Shown: piece after piece, positions 1 through 9,951 of the stretch | How positions within the stretch are numbered: position 1 is the stretch's first letter | Layout: the number at the start of each line of letters is the position of its first letter | IMG/VR virus record: IMGVR_UViG_3300034418_001092 | Span: 1 to 35,292 of that record | DNA from: a virus | Length of the DNA: 35,292 nucleotides | Strand: one strand, 5' to 3' | Notes under the pieces: model-generated | The model's input: the letters and a program-made list of their open reading frames with translations, nothing else | Databases searched by the model: none | Told to the model about the DNA's origin: nothing | Position numbers and translations under genes: made by a program

Positions 1-142
1 ATGTACCCGCCGTCTTGGTGTTTAAATAGCCTAAATAGGCTGGCGTGTCGTCATTACTAAATCCACTATCGTAATATTCAATATGTCCGTTTGATGGAGA
101 TATAGTTTCGTCTGAAGATGGGATGTAATCATAATACCAAAC
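1..142. repeat. Terminal direct repeat, left copy (assembly overlap)
   Basis: These 142 bases are identical to 35151-35292. Exact identity at both contig ends is what a circular assembly leaves when the overlap is not trimmed. The tail gene reading through the join stays in frame, which supports real circularity (or circular permutation) rather than a chance repeat. It could also be a genuine short terminal redundancy, but its position inside a coding sequence makes that less likely. Confidence 0.9.
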
Positions 143-1378
143 AGCACCAACATTAGAATTTCCAATAACAAGGTAACCATTATTAAAGTCTACACTGGCT
201 GTTTGAGCAGATGATGTCCTTGTAATATCAACAACCGTCCCATCATCCTTAATCACACTCACGCCGCCAGCCGTCGCCACTGCAATCGTAGGCACAGGAA
301 GCCCAGTCGCAGGGTCAATCGGGGCGTTGGGTAGCACGGTCATGGCTACGTCGTTGACTGTGTCGTTAATGATAGCACCAAATGGATCAGTGCCATCCCA
401 AAGATCAATATCAGACACATTGCGACTTACGATGCCACCACTCCTGTATCCAGAAACAGTCGCTGCGGTGCTTTCACGATACATCAGTGCCGTGTCTGAG
501 GCAAAAGATATGTCGATAATTCCACGCAAAGAGTTTCCAGTGACCAAGTGACCGTTCTTCATCATCACGGAAGTTGGAGTATAAGACCCACCATTAATGT
601 GAGCCATGCGAGCAATACTGCCACCTAGGAATATCATCCACATCGGTAGCGCAGGATCATCACCATCATAAATAACAATCTGATCAGCCTCAGCCACAAT
701 CACAGCAACCGCAGGGAACTCACGGCGAGAACCACGGGTCGCAGTGTTCAAGGTCTCGTTATACCAGCTTGTAGCTTGCGTGCGCTTACGCCATGCACCA
801 CCGTCGCTGTCCTTCGAGGTGTCGTAAACGAATACGTCAACGGCAGTGTCGGCTTTGGAAGCGGCGATGGCTGCTAGATCAAAACTGTCAGTAGTTGCAG
901 CCCCATTTACAGTCAGCCCATCGCTGGTGATAGTGCCAGTGACGTCTACGCCTGTGTTGGTGGTGGCGAGTTTGGAGGAACCATCGTAATACAGATCAAC
1001 AGCGCCATCTGCTGTAGCACGAAGCATATTCTCATCGTTATGCTTTGCAATAAACACCTGACTGTCGGACGTTATACGAAGGTTTCCATCACCATTGTCT
1101 CTGACATAACTATTCGACCCATCATGGTAAATCTGTAGGTCAGCCCCATCGCCGAATGTGGCTTTGTCGTTGTCACCGAAGGACAAGTTACCAGTCATGG
1201 TATCGCCAGCCTTGGCAACAACCTCAGATGCTTTGGCCAAAGGATGCCCGCCAGCCGTAGAGCCATCGTGGACAACTACAGTATTCTTATCAGTATCAAT
1301 CGTGATCTCAGCTTCAGCGCCAGCAAAAGTAGAATGCTGAAGAGTAGTCCCACGGCGTCGTTTAATTTGAGTGGTCAT
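1..1378 (-). CDS. Tail fibre/receptor-binding protein, N-terminal half (gene cut by contig join)
   Basis: The frame starts at ATG 1378, overlapping the TGA of the upstream tail-fibre gene (ATGA), and is open to base 1. It continues in frame at 35150-33766, giving a 920-residue product; this part is residues 1-459 and the first base of codon 460. The N-terminus (MTTQIKRRRGTT, then an ITIDTDKNTVVVHDG stretch) matches the Mtd-N-like start found on many phage tail proteins, inferred to attach it to the virion. Residues about 60-110 (GDTMTGNLSFGD, LQIYHDGSNSYVRD) are a pattern common in cyanophage-like tail proteins. Residues about 270-430 contain propeller-like strands (NGHLVTGNSL, NNGYLVIGNSN). 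It is probably part of the host-recognition apparatus at the tail tip. Confidence 0.85.
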   Translation of the reverse strand, partial: MTTQIKRRRGTTLQHSTFAGAEAEITIDTDKNTVVVHDGSTAGGHPLAKASEVVAKAGDTMTGNLSFGDNDKATFGDGADLQIYHDGSNSYVRDNGDGNLRITSDSQVFIAKHNDENMLRATADGAVDLYYDGSSKLATTNTGVDVTGTITSDGLTVNGAATTDSFDLAAIAASKADTAVDVFVYDTSKDSDGGAWRKRTQATSWYNETLNTATRGSRREFPAVAVIVAEADQIVIYDGDDPALPMWMIFLGGSIARMAHINGGSYTPTSVMMKNGHLVTGNSLRGIIDISFASDTALMYRESTAATVSGYRSGGIVSRNVSDIDLWDGTDPFGAIINDTVNDVAMTVLPNAPIDPATGLPVPTIAVATAGGVSVIKDDGTVVDITRTSSAQTASVDFNNGYLVIGNSNVGAVWYYDYIPSSDETISPSNGHIEYYDSGFSNDDTPAYLGYLNTKTAGT

Positions 1379-3132
1379 GCTGCGATGCTCCCATAGTCGG
1401 CGGTTGTTCCTGCCGCGTCAGTAATCAATCCAAAATCCTGCAAGTAAGACAGGCTTTCAATCAGTGAAATAGCTTCATTAGCTGCAACACTAGCAGCAGT
1501 CGTTGCCGTTGCTGCTGAAGATGCAGCAGATGTTGCGCTAGATGCCGCATTTGTTTCTGAAGTAGCAGCCGCAGATGCAGAAGAAGAAGCCGCAGTAGCA
1601 CTAGACGCAGCAGCAGTAGCACTAGATGCAGCAGCAGCAGCATTAGACTCAGCGTCAATAATTGCAGCTATATTAGTAACTACAGAAGTTATGTCCGAAG
1701 TGATCGCAGCGACAGCGTTAATGTTTGTTGAGTTAGAGTTTACAGAATTAACATTGCTAATGTTGCTGGCCACAGATGTGATTGTAGCAGTGTTGTCAGC
1801 AACAGTTGAGATGTCAGTAAGGTTGTCAGTTGCAATAATAATGTCTTCAAGATTTGAAGAAACATTTGTAATCGCAGCCTCAAAGAAAGCAACATTAGAA
1901 ATAGGACCTATATTGCCAGCAACAATATTAATGTTTGAGATATTACTTGCAACAGTGTTTACACCAGTGATGCTTCCAGCAACCGTTGTGACATTATATG
2001 CAGCACCAGCCACAGTGTTAATGTTAGTAGCATTAGTGTTTACGGTAGCAATAGCGCCAGTGATTCCAGCAACAGTGGAAACCTGAGAAGAAATACCAGC
2101 CACAGTCGAAACATTGTTAGCAACGCCAGCAACAGTGCCAATGTCAGCCAACTCAGCAGCAACAGAAGTAACATCAGTCAAACGAACAGCAACGTCATTC
2201 ACATCGTCGATGCTATTGCCAACCAAGTTCACATTGCCAATGTTGGTGTGAACAGTGCCAACCTGAGTCAAGGATGCGTTAACAGCATTAACAGCAGAAA
2301 TACTGCCAGCAACAGAGTTTACTTGCGCAATGCTGCCAGCAACCGTGCCAACATTTGAAATGCCAAGAGCAACAGTATCAATGTTGTCTAGTTTCCCAGC
2401 AACAAGAGTAACCTCGCCAAGCGAGTCAGCTACGTCATTAACATCGGAAATCGATGCGCCAACAGCGCCAATATTGTTATCGCCGCTTAGATCAATGGCA
2501 GCAATCTCAACGTAAGCAATGTTGTTCGAAACATTGGTAATGTCCGAGCCCTTGTCGCCCAAGTTGCCAAGAGCAGTGCGAACATCGTAAAGCGCGCCAA
2601 TCTCTGTATCTAACGCAGCAAGCGTAGAAATATCGGCAGACAAAGAAGCAACAGTGCCGACTTCAGCCGCATTCAAAGTGGCTTCAACAGCCCCAGTGCT
2701 AGAGTTAAAGCCAAGGACTTTGCCCTTGCGGCTGTCTAAAGAAGGAAGAGCAATCGGCGGGTTTACTTCATAGTCGTTGACCTGAACAGCACGGCTGGTG
2801 CGATCATCCAAGTCAGCCAGCATAGTCACAATGCGGTCTAGCTGGTCGTCGATAGAAGTAGAGTTGTAAGTTGCAGTAAGATCAGTGGTGCGCTCAAGCG
2901 GAGTGTCACGAACAATAACGACTTCATCACTCAGCGTAGCGCCACTGTTTAGAGTAATGTTGCCAGTAGCGCCGCTGCCACCAGAAACACTGTAAGCACT
3001 GGTAACTGACCCGTTAATGTAAACGGTCAGATCAGTAGACGCATAGAAAACAAACGGAACAGCAAAGACTGTTTGTCCTGCTGTTGCAGTGTAAGCTATC
3101 CGTGGGTTGTTCTGCGATACATTGATTGTCAT
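1375..3132 (-). CDS. T7-type tail fibre protein with decapeptide-repeat shaft
   Basis: This 585-residue protein begins with a domain like the T7 gp17 N-terminus (residues 1-150: GQTVFAVPFVFYASTDLTVYING, TPLERTTDLT, QLDRIVTMLADL), which joins fibres to the tail. Residues 218-487 are 27 consecutive ten-residue repeats of the form [IL]xx[VI]xxVAxx with no indel. Residues 498-551 are an Ala/Ser-rich stretch like the T7 fibre shaft. The short C-terminus (to GSIAA) has no obvious receptor domain; that role probably passes to the next gene, whose ATG overlaps this stop by 4 nt. The start at 3132 has a good Shine-Dalgarno (GAGAGGTGACTT). Family assignment of the N-terminus is strong; the fold of the repeats is inferred. 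Confidence 0.88.
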   Translation of the reverse strand: MTINVSQNNPRIAYTATAGQTVFAVPFVFYASTDLTVYINGSVTSAYSVSGGSGATGNITLNSGATLSDEVVIVRDTPLERTTDLTATYNSTSIDDQLDRIVTMLADLDDRTSRAVQVNDYEVNPPIALPSLDSRKGKVLGFNSSTGAVEATLNAAEVGTVASLSADISTLAALDTEIGALYDVRTALGNLGDKGSDITNVSNNIAYVEIAAIDLSGDNNIGAVGASISDVNDVADSLGEVTLVAGKLDNIDTVALGISNVGTVAGSIAQVNSVAGSISAVNAVNASLTQVGTVHTNIGNVNLVGNSIDDVNDVAVRLTDVTSVAAELADIGTVAGVANNVSTVAGISSQVSTVAGITGAIATVNTNATNINTVAGAAYNVTTVAGSITGVNTVASNISNINIVAGNIGPISNVAFFEAAITNVSSNLEDIIIATDNLTDISTVADNTATITSVASNISNVNSVNSNSTNINAVAAITSDITSVVTNIAAIIDAESNAAAAASSATAAASSATAASSSASAAATSETNAASSATSAASSAATATTAASVAANEAISLIESLSYLQDFGLITDAAGTTADYGSIAA

Positions 3133-3139
3133 AAGTCAC

Positions 3140-3169
3140 CTCTCTGCCATGACATGACACGGCAGAGAG
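3140..3169 (-). promoter_or_regulatory. Hairpin overlapping the tail-fibre ribosome-binding region
   Basis: CTCTCTGCC at 3140-3148 pairs perfectly with GGCAGAGAG at 3161-3169 (9 bp, 12-nt loop). In the minus-strand transcript it lies 7 nt before the ATG at 3132, and the 3' arm contains part of the AGAGAGGTGA Shine-Dalgarno. It sits in the 73-nt gap after the internal virion protein gene. No U-run follows, so translational control or mRNA stability is more likely than termination. Confidence 0.6.
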
Positions 3170-3205
3170 AAAACCATCAACGCACAAAGTAACTAGGACA
3201 TAATG

Positions 3206-6200
3206 CTAGTCTAAACTTTTAGACAAATCCTTAATCATTTGTTCAGAATGATCTTTCCACCACATCGATTGAGTGAACGGCAACGTGTAGTAAAAATTAG
3301 TTAAGGCTTCGCTGTATTCTCCACGAGAAACATTGCCGCCAATGTCCAAGAAGTCTTTGATCTGGCTTGCCGGGGCTCCAAGAACAGTTGCAGCAGCCTC
3401 TGCGTAACCCGGTTTTCCATAGAATCCTAAGCGAACAAAGTCGTTGTCAGGATTGTTTAGATCAAGCTGAACAGCAGCACGCAAACCAGTCATGGCAATG
3501 TCGCCATAGATTGCGGAAATGCCGCTACGCTCAACAGCAGCCATGAAACGCTGGTCGTAGTCCATTTCTTCCCAAGCCCACTCAGGAGTGCGGGCCTTTG
3601 CCAGCAAGTATCCAAAGCCGAGCATAGTAGCAAAACCACCAAAGGCATTTTTAATCTGACCTTGGGCAGTAGATTGAATAATGTTTGTCGCCGCAGACAT
3701 CGGCCAGTTGTAGAAAACAAAAGGCAGAGTCATTACGCCACTTTCCATAACAGCGTAGCCCGGGAACTTTTTGTCTTCCTCAATATCAGGGAAAATCTTA
3801 CGAGCAGTTTTGATTGGAAAGAATATCTTGCCATCAGCATACTTAAAGCGAGTGGCAGGCGACGAAGACAAGATTGTGTTTTGGATATTGCTAGCAACAG
3901 CAGACCTAAATCTAGCAATCGTGTCAGCAGATACACCAGCTTCAGCCCATTGCTCTAAGTTGCCAATGAAAAGACCAGCCTTTGTTTTAGTTAAAGGTGC
4001 CTTTGTGGCTATCTCATCAAGCGCAGAAATAGGTAAGCCGTATCTCAAAGCCTTGTTTAACTGATATTGCGAAGCAGTGCCCTTAGATACATTCATTGCA
4101 ATTTCAGCAAACTCATGGATGGACAAAGTGCCAGTGAATGTTTTCATGCCAACAGTCATTGGGCCAAGGCCGTTCAAAACAAAACTTGTTGACTTGATCG
4201 TATTCCACTTGTTGCCAAGAGCACGGACATTGCTGTTCTCAATGGTGTCTAGCTGCGTAGTGCCAAGCGACAACTCAGCAGCTTCACCAATAACCGACTG
4301 AATTTGTCCAAACTGTTTGCGATATTCAACGCTGTCTATTGCAGACGCAGCACCACGAACAATGTTCTTAAAGCCATTCTCCATAATGATCTTTGGAACG
4401 TCGCCAATAGTAGTTACACCAGACGATTGCAGATAGTTTACGCTAGTAAACTCCTTCAAAAACTGGACAGTTTTGTTAGTAAATGTAGTTGGGTCAGAGA
4501 CAACATCGTTTGTTACTCGCTCAAACAAACTGGTTGTCTCTTTGCGAAGCTGGTTTGCTTTCTTCAAACTCATACCGTTGTCGATAAGATCATCAACCAA
4601 TTCATCCATAAGGTCTTCATAGGTTCTGTTGCCAAACATCTTCGAAAACTCAACCTTTTGAGAATTTCGAAGCATGTATCGACGCATAACGTCCGTTACG
4701 TCAGTGTTGATAAAGTCCAAGACTTTGGCGTTTGGAATGTTAAGAACACGGCTTGGCATCCGTTGGCTTCTAAACGCTGAAGAAGACTTTTGGCCGGGCT
4801 CTGAAGTTATAGATTTTATGTATGAGTCAACAAAACGATCTTGTGCCTCAAGATCGCCAGTCATGTCCTTGGGCTTCCACAAGCCGCTCTTGTTGTCATA
4901 CTCAACACCAAAAGGGTTCTCGCGAACATACTCAGTGATGATCTTTCGAAACATCTTCTGGCCTTTTTCATCTTCTGAGATTTTGTCGGCCAAAAACTCG
5001 CGAGTGTAATAAGGCTCACCATTGCCAGTTGGCTTGAATTTGCTGTTAGTTATAAACTCAAGGCTTGCTTGCAATTCATCAACCTCTTCTTCAAGGCGCT
5101 GAACCTTTGCAGTGTAATACTCTGTTGAGTCTGCATAGTTTTTTGAAATAGCGTTTTGGAGTTTTCCCCTAGCTTCCTCTAAACGCATCTCTTTTATAGC
5201 TACGCGCGAAGAAACAAAGTCACGAGAACCCAAAACACCAACAGCTTCTGCCTCTTCAGCAAAATCACCAAACACTTTGGTCATTAACTCGGCAGACTTT
5301 GTTTCTTGAGGTGTCATAGCCGCGCCAGTAATGCGCTTAATGTTTACATTCCGCAGCCATGCCTCAAAGCTATCATCAGCTTTTGTCAACTTGCGCAAAA
5401 TGTTTGAACCAAACCCAGCGTCAGTAGCCTCTTTCCAAAGTTTTGCTTGCTGTCGCTCATATCCAATAACATCTGCCACACGCGCAGATGATCTTTGATA
5501 AAGGCTAGGCTTAATTGTCATGCCAACCAAGTGACCGTTAAGCAAAAGCGCAGAGTCGTTGGCAATCTCAAGCGTTGTTCGCTTAAAGTTGTTCAACGCT
5601 TGCGCCAATTTCTTAGGCGTTTTCTTCGTAATCGGTTCACGAAGAACGGTCTTTAAGGACGTTGGCATTAACTTATCAAGCGGGTCAGCCATGCTTGATA
5701 CAACATTCCAAGGATCAATTTCCATCTGATCTACAACACCCTTGTCGAGCCTACGAAGAGTAAGTTCATCAAGGTATGACTTTTTGTCAGACTCAAAACC
5801 AGAAATCCTTGTTAGGATTGATTCTTCAGAAACACCCTCAAGTTCTGGGGCACCAGACTTTATTCTTTGAAGTGTAGCATTTAAGCCCATAATTTCTTCG
5901 TTGGCATATTGAATGCCAGTCCGAATATCTATGTCGGTAAACTCTGCATATGGCCGTGATGCAGGCGGCTCTGCTAAGAGGATTTGGTAGTTCTTCTCGA
6001 AGTGGCGCATCTCAGTAATTGTTTGAGCGTGCTCACCCAGTCTATTGCGCGCGTTAGAAAGAAGAAGAGCGCCAGCTTTAGAGCCGCCAGAAATACCTGC
6101 TGCAAACATTCCGCTAAACAATACAGCGCCACCAGTGTTTACCATTCCTTCAATCGGTTCAAATCCGGGCATGGTTGACCGAAGGAGTTCAATGCCACCA

Positions 6201-6637
6201 GTTGTTGCGCCTGCAGTGGCAGCAGTATTAGCCACCGTTGCCAACATAGTGCCGCCCTTCAAAATGCGGAACATTGGAACAATAGCTTCTGGTGTTGGCG
6301 CACCGCCAAAAAGGTTTTGGCTAAATGTTGCGTTAGCAAAAATCTTGTCGTCGATTTTTTCTTGGTCAAGAGTTTGGCTAATAAGGTCTGCCTCTTCTTG
6401 AGTGGTAGCAAAGAGATAGTCGTCAGACCTGTCAGCATGGCGCTCAGGAACGTCTTGAAGTTTGAACGATTGCTTTGGGCGATCATCTTTGGTGAAGTCT
6501 AATTTCGCTTTGTTATACAGATAACCAACGGCACTCTTAATGCGTCGGTTAGCTGCATAAGTTACATCAATAGTTTCAGGTGTTGGTTCAAAGATACCAG
6601 AGCCTTTAACCGGGACTTCGCGAAAGACATCATCCAT
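3206..6637 (-). CDS. Large internal virion protein (T7 gp16-like position)
   Basis: This 1143-residue protein is encoded directly after the other large internal protein and before the tail fibre, the place of the ejection protein gp16 in T7-like phages. Such proteins leave the head with the DNA and form a channel across the cell envelope. Seen here: a Gly/Ala-rich hydrophobic stretch near residues 125-195, long charged helical stretches (about 480-540), and a C-terminal part typical of marine podovirus internal proteins (around VFYNWPMSAATN, near residue 1000). I do not see the lytic transglycosylase domain that T7 gp16 carries at its N-terminus. Two bases separate it from the gene before. 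The role is inferred from position and size. Confidence 0.7.
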   Translation of the reverse strand: MDDVFREVPVKGSGIFEPTPETIDVTYAANRRIKSAVGYLYNKAKLDFTKDDRPKQSFKLQDVPERHADRSDDYLFATTQEEADLISQTLDQEKIDDKIFANATFSQNLFGGAPTPEAIVPMFRILKGGTMLATVANTAATAGATTGGIELLRSTMPGFEPIEGMVNTGGAVLFSGMFAAGISGGSKAGALLLSNARNRLGEHAQTITEMRHFEKNYQILLAEPPASRPYAEFTDIDIRTGIQYANEEIMGLNATLQRIKSGAPELEGVSEESILTRISGFESDKKSYLDELTLRRLDKGVVDQMEIDPWNVVSSMADPLDKLMPTSLKTVLREPITKKTPKKLAQALNNFKRTTLEIANDSALLLNGHLVGMTIKPSLYQRSSARVADVIGYERQQAKLWKEATDAGFGSNILRKLTKADDSFEAWLRNVNIKRITGAAMTPQETKSAELMTKVFGDFAEEAEAVGVLGSRDFVSSRVAIKEMRLEEARGKLQNAISKNYADSTEYYTAKVQRLEEEVDELQASLEFITNSKFKPTGNGEPYYTREFLADKISEDEKGQKMFRKIITEYVRENPFGVEYDNKSGLWKPKDMTGDLEAQDRFVDSYIKSITSEPGQKSSSAFRSQRMPSRVLNIPNAKVLDFINTDVTDVMRRYMLRNSQKVEFSKMFGNRTYEDLMDELVDDLIDNGMSLKKANQLRKETTSLFERVTNDVVSDPTTFTNKTVQFLKEFTSVNYLQSSGVTTIGDVPKIIMENGFKNIVRGAASAIDSVEYRKQFGQIQSVIGEAAELSLGTTQLDTIENSNVRALGNKWNTIKSTSFVLNGLGPMTVGMKTFTGTLSIHEFAEIAMNVSKGTASQYQLNKALRYGLPISALDEIATKAPLTKTKAGLFIGNLEQWAEAGVSADTIARFRSAVASNIQNTILSSSPATRFKYADGKIFFPIKTARKIFPDIEEDKKFPGYAVMESGVMTLPFVFYNWPMSAATNIIQSTAQGQIKNAFGGFATMLGFGYLLAKARTPEWAWEEMDYDQRFMAAVERSGISAIYGDIAMTGLRAAVQLDLNNPDNDFVRLGFYGKPGYAEAAATVLGAPASQIKDFLDIGGNVSRGEYSEALTNFYYTLPFTQSMWWKDHSEQMIKDLSKSLD

Positions 6638-6639
6638 AC

Positions 6640-9600
6640 TTAGTTATTCCCTGCTGGAGCCACAGAACCAAACGCGCCAAAATCAGACGGGTCAGTGTTC
6701 GTTGGGAGAACAAACTTTTTGGTTAGATCGGGCATTTCTATGCCTTTTGCTTTCAAAGCGTCACGCAAAGTAAAGGTAACACCAGTTGCTTCAATGAGCC
6801 CGAGTTCATTAGCCACAAGCAGTTGATACTTCGGGCTGCTTGGCGTTGAGTCAAAAGTTTCCCCATAGAGAATCCTACCCTCTCCGCCACGAGCGCGTGC
6901 AATCTGATCGCTGATTGTCATTTTGCCAGAGACTGTTCGAGCGGTATCTTCAGCAAGTTCGCCAATGTAAGATGCGCCACGATAAAAATCTTCGATAGCT
7001 ACCTTCGAAGCTGGCTCAAAGTAAACATTTTCCAAGCCATTGCTTTGGATAAGTTGAGGAATGTATGCCTCAACAATATCAATTCCGCCTTCAACATATC
7101 GATCAGGCGAGAAGCTAGACGAAGAACCCCTGCCCCAACCGCTATACATATTGTTGTTCTGGACGTATTCACTGTCCAAAACATTCTGCAAGTTTTGCTG
7201 CAGCTTTGCGTTAAGCGTTGGAATGCCAGCCATTACTACAGCTAGGTTAGCAAACTCATTGATTTGTTCTGGGCGAATGCCTTCCAAGTCTGCAGCCAAA
7301 GAAGAAGGGTCTTCATACTTTTTGTTTGTGCCAACATAGACTTGCTTGTTGACCAGTTCTTTGTCCGTCGAAACAAGCCGAATTTGGTCGATAGCAGCCT
7401 GCATTACTTGCGCTTCCATGCCTGCCGGAAGTTTCTGAACGGCCTGAACAATCATAGTAAACTTACTAGCGTCAGAGCCCAGCGATAGCTTGGCCCCAGC
7501 AGTTAGCTTTATGTTGCCGTTAGAGTCTTGGAAAAACAAAAGTCCATTTGCCCTTTGAGCAAAAGACATCATTTGGCTTTCTGGCAAACCGCCACTCATA
7601 AATGCAGACGTTGCGCTTACAATCGACTCAGGCAAGATGCCGCGATTGTTCATAATGTCGCTTAAAACTTCCACATCTTTATCAGACAGTTCGGGCTTAT
7701 ACATCAGGTCTGATATTTGAGGAACGCCATGCTTGTCTTTGAGAATGTTCTCATAAGCAATCCGCCCATCAGTCTTAGACGCGCCGACTGTATATGAGCC
7801 TTTGTCAATCAAGCCAAAATCTGACTGCTTCTTGTTATACTGCTCAGTCAAAGCACGGCTGTTGTTTAGTTTTGTGTAAACACTAGAAACCGAACTCGCC
7901 AAAGCTGCTCTGTCAACAGAGACTTCTTTGCCGTTGACGATAACGCTTCTCTGAGTCAGATCATTGAGGAACTCTTTTTGCTCGGGCGGCAATGAAATGC
8001 TAACGTCTGTCCCACTAAGATATGCGCTCCAGTTTGAAAGCTGTTTAAGAGACAGGTCGTCTTGCTTAAACGAATTCATCTCACGAGCAACGTCTTCCGA
8101 AACAGACTTATTAAGAGCCTGAAGAGCAAAACTTTCAACCGTAGCTGGGTCTTGGTCCATCTCACTAGCAAGTCGCGTCAACCTAGAAACAGACTCATTT
8201 AGGTTTTCAGAATTAACGCTGGTCACAATAGTGTTGGCTTGCGTGACAAACTCTTCATTGCGGCGCGACTTAACTAACTGATCTCGCTGTGCCTTAAGAT
8301 CACCAAGCGATTCAGGCATTGAGTCAACGCTACGAAATGACTTTTTGAAACCTGCAATGGCGTTGTCTATTTCTTCAATAGAGGCATTGGGGCTGCGTAT
8401 CAGGCTAGCAAGATCAACCTTTGCTGCGCGCATACCTTGCTTTAAGGTATTGGCCTCGTGGTTGATGCCAGTCTCAACGCCAGCAAGAATGTCAGAAACA
8501 GCGCCAGATAATGCGTCACCATTTACAGAAACAAGCTGTGTTGAAACGACATCATAAACAGACTGTCCAAGCAAGCTACGCAAAGCGGCTTTTGAAGCGG
8601 CTGTTTCTGGGTTTTTTAAGATGTCACGATAAACTTCAAGTTCTTGTTTGGTCGCGCCATTTTGAATGGATTTGTTGATCTCTCTTGAAATAGCGCCCTT
8701 AGCAAGCTGAATTAACCCTTCGTTTGTTTCCTTTTCAATCTTCAACAATTTATCGGCACTAACGAAGTTAGGGTCTAACCCATCATCCAATGCAAGCAGC
8801 CGTTTCTTTTCTTGCATTATGCTAAGTGGATCACCAGTAAAGCCTGCGCTGAAAGAACTGCCCTCATTGTTAAGTTTTGTTTGCTCAACAATCCTTGCAT
8901 CCGCATCGGCCTTGTTAGCTTCTTCCGATGCTTTCAGTGCAGCCTCATCACGTTTTTGCTGGGCCTCAATAGATGAAGAAATATAAGTCGCACTCTTTTC
9001 TGCGGCAGCAAACTCTGGCTTTAGAGTTTCTGCAATCTCTGTGTAGTCAATTCTCTCGTCTACATCGAAAGCAACTTCCAATGAAGCAATGAACTCTTTG
9101 CCCTTGGCATTAAGCAGAGAATAAAGAGCAGGGTTTTTCCCATCGTTGAGAACCTGATAAATAAGACCAGCCTGAGAAGACAATGCAGGGTCTTGCATCT
9201 TGCCAGAAACAGCGCCACGCAAATATGACTCACGTATTTCTTTGCCGCGTTTTGTCGTTACGTCAGGGGCACTTGCGCCAATAGCCTGAGCATCTGCCTC
9301 AACAGCGCGAAACTCTTGAGTTGTTTGACCAAGAGCAAAAGGCGAACCACTTAACCCAGCGTCATAGGCACTACGCTTTGCAGCATCATGTCTGCGCGCG
9401 GCTTCGGCTTTAGCTTCAGCTTGCATCCGCTTGATCTGAGCAACATGCAAACGAGTGCGACCATCGCTTAGATGTTCAGCGCCGTGGTCAACAATAACTT
9501 GCTTATAGTAACCAGAAGCATCACCGCTGAGGCCAGACAGGTATTCAGAGAAAGCCTTCTCAAATAGCTTTGGTGCGTTGGGAGATTCCCCAAGACGCGC

Positions 9601-9951
9601 CATAAGTTCTGATTTCTTAGCAGAAATGTTGTCTACGATTGCGCCTTCAAACCGACGAAGAGCAGCACGCTCAAAGGCATCACGAGAAAACCTACCCATG
9701 TCTTGAGCAAGCTGCATTGCCATGGGCACTTTGGTATCTGGATCAAGCTGCGTAATCGAAGACAGTGGCGCTTCCGCAGCAGCAATTTCACCTCGCTCAA
9801 TAGCATCGCCTTTAGCGATCTCATATTGACGAGAATAAATTTGGTCAGCTAGGCCAACCACTTCTTGAGCAATACCTTGGTTATAAGGGGCTACCCGGTT
9901 TACACCGATAGGCTGGATTCCGAACTGTCGCTGACTACGTTTAACTGCCAT
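6640..9951 (-). CDS. Large internal virion protein (T7 gp15-like position)
   Basis: This 1103-residue, mostly helical, charged and Ala/Glu/Lys-rich protein starts MAVKRSQRQFGIQPIGVNRVAP. It has long predicted helices, e.g. residues about 150-200 and 300-360 (rich in AEAKAEAARR, DEAALKASEEANKADADAR). It lies between a small gp14-like gene and the gp16-like gene, matching the T7 order 14-15-16, so it is probably an internal core/ejectosome protein. Its ATG shares one base with the stop of the gene before (TAATG), indicating coupled translation. No enzymatic motif was seen. Confidence 0.7.
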   Translation of the reverse strand: MAVKRSQRQFGIQPIGVNRVAPYNQGIAQEVVGLADQIYSRQYEIAKGDAIERGEIAAAEAPLSSITQLDPDTKVPMAMQLAQDMGRFSRDAFERAALRRFEGAIVDNISAKKSELMARLGESPNAPKLFEKAFSEYLSGLSGDASGYYKQVIVDHGAEHLSDGRTRLHVAQIKRMQAEAKAEAARRHDAAKRSAYDAGLSGSPFALGQTTQEFRAVEADAQAIGASAPDVTTKRGKEIRESYLRGAVSGKMQDPALSSQAGLIYQVLNDGKNPALYSLLNAKGKEFIASLEVAFDVDERIDYTEIAETLKPEFAAAEKSATYISSSIEAQQKRDEAALKASEEANKADADARIVEQTKLNNEGSSFSAGFTGDPLSIMQEKKRLLALDDGLDPNFVSADKLLKIEKETNEGLIQLAKGAISREINKSIQNGATKQELEVYRDILKNPETAASKAALRSLLGQSVYDVVSTQLVSVNGDALSGAVSDILAGVETGINHEANTLKQGMRAAKVDLASLIRSPNASIEEIDNAIAGFKKSFRSVDSMPESLGDLKAQRDQLVKSRRNEEFVTQANTIVTSVNSENLNESVSRLTRLASEMDQDPATVESFALQALNKSVSEDVAREMNSFKQDDLSLKQLSNWSAYLSGTDVSISLPPEQKEFLNDLTQRSVIVNGKEVSVDRAALASSVSSVYTKLNNSRALTEQYNKKQSDFGLIDKGSYTVGASKTDGRIAYENILKDKHGVPQISDLMYKPELSDKDVEVLSDIMNNRGILPESIVSATSAFMSGGLPESQMMSFAQRANGLLFFQDSNGNIKLTAGAKLSLGSDASKFTMIVQAVQKLPAGMEAQVMQAAIDQIRLVSTDKELVNKQVYVGTNKKYEDPSSLAADLEGIRPEQINEFANLAVVMAGIPTLNAKLQQNLQNVLDSEYVQNNNMYSGWGRGSSSSFSPDRYVEGGIDIVEAYIPQLIQSNGLENVYFEPASKVAIEDFYRGASYIGELAEDTARTVSGKMTISDQIARARGGEGRILYGETFDSTPSSPKYQLLVANELGLIEATGVTFTLRDALKAKGIEMPDLTKKFVLPTNTDPSDFGAFGSVAPAGNN

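Noticed and set aside
1672-2481. Regular 30-nt periodicity resembling a CRISPR or satellite array
   Set aside because: The repeats are coding, diverged at DNA level and keep a protein pattern; there are no conserved repeat units or unique spacers.
4304-5009. Plus-strand ORFs of 111-158 codons inside the gp16-like gene
   Set aside because: Antisense shadows; no start signals and no recognisable sequence.
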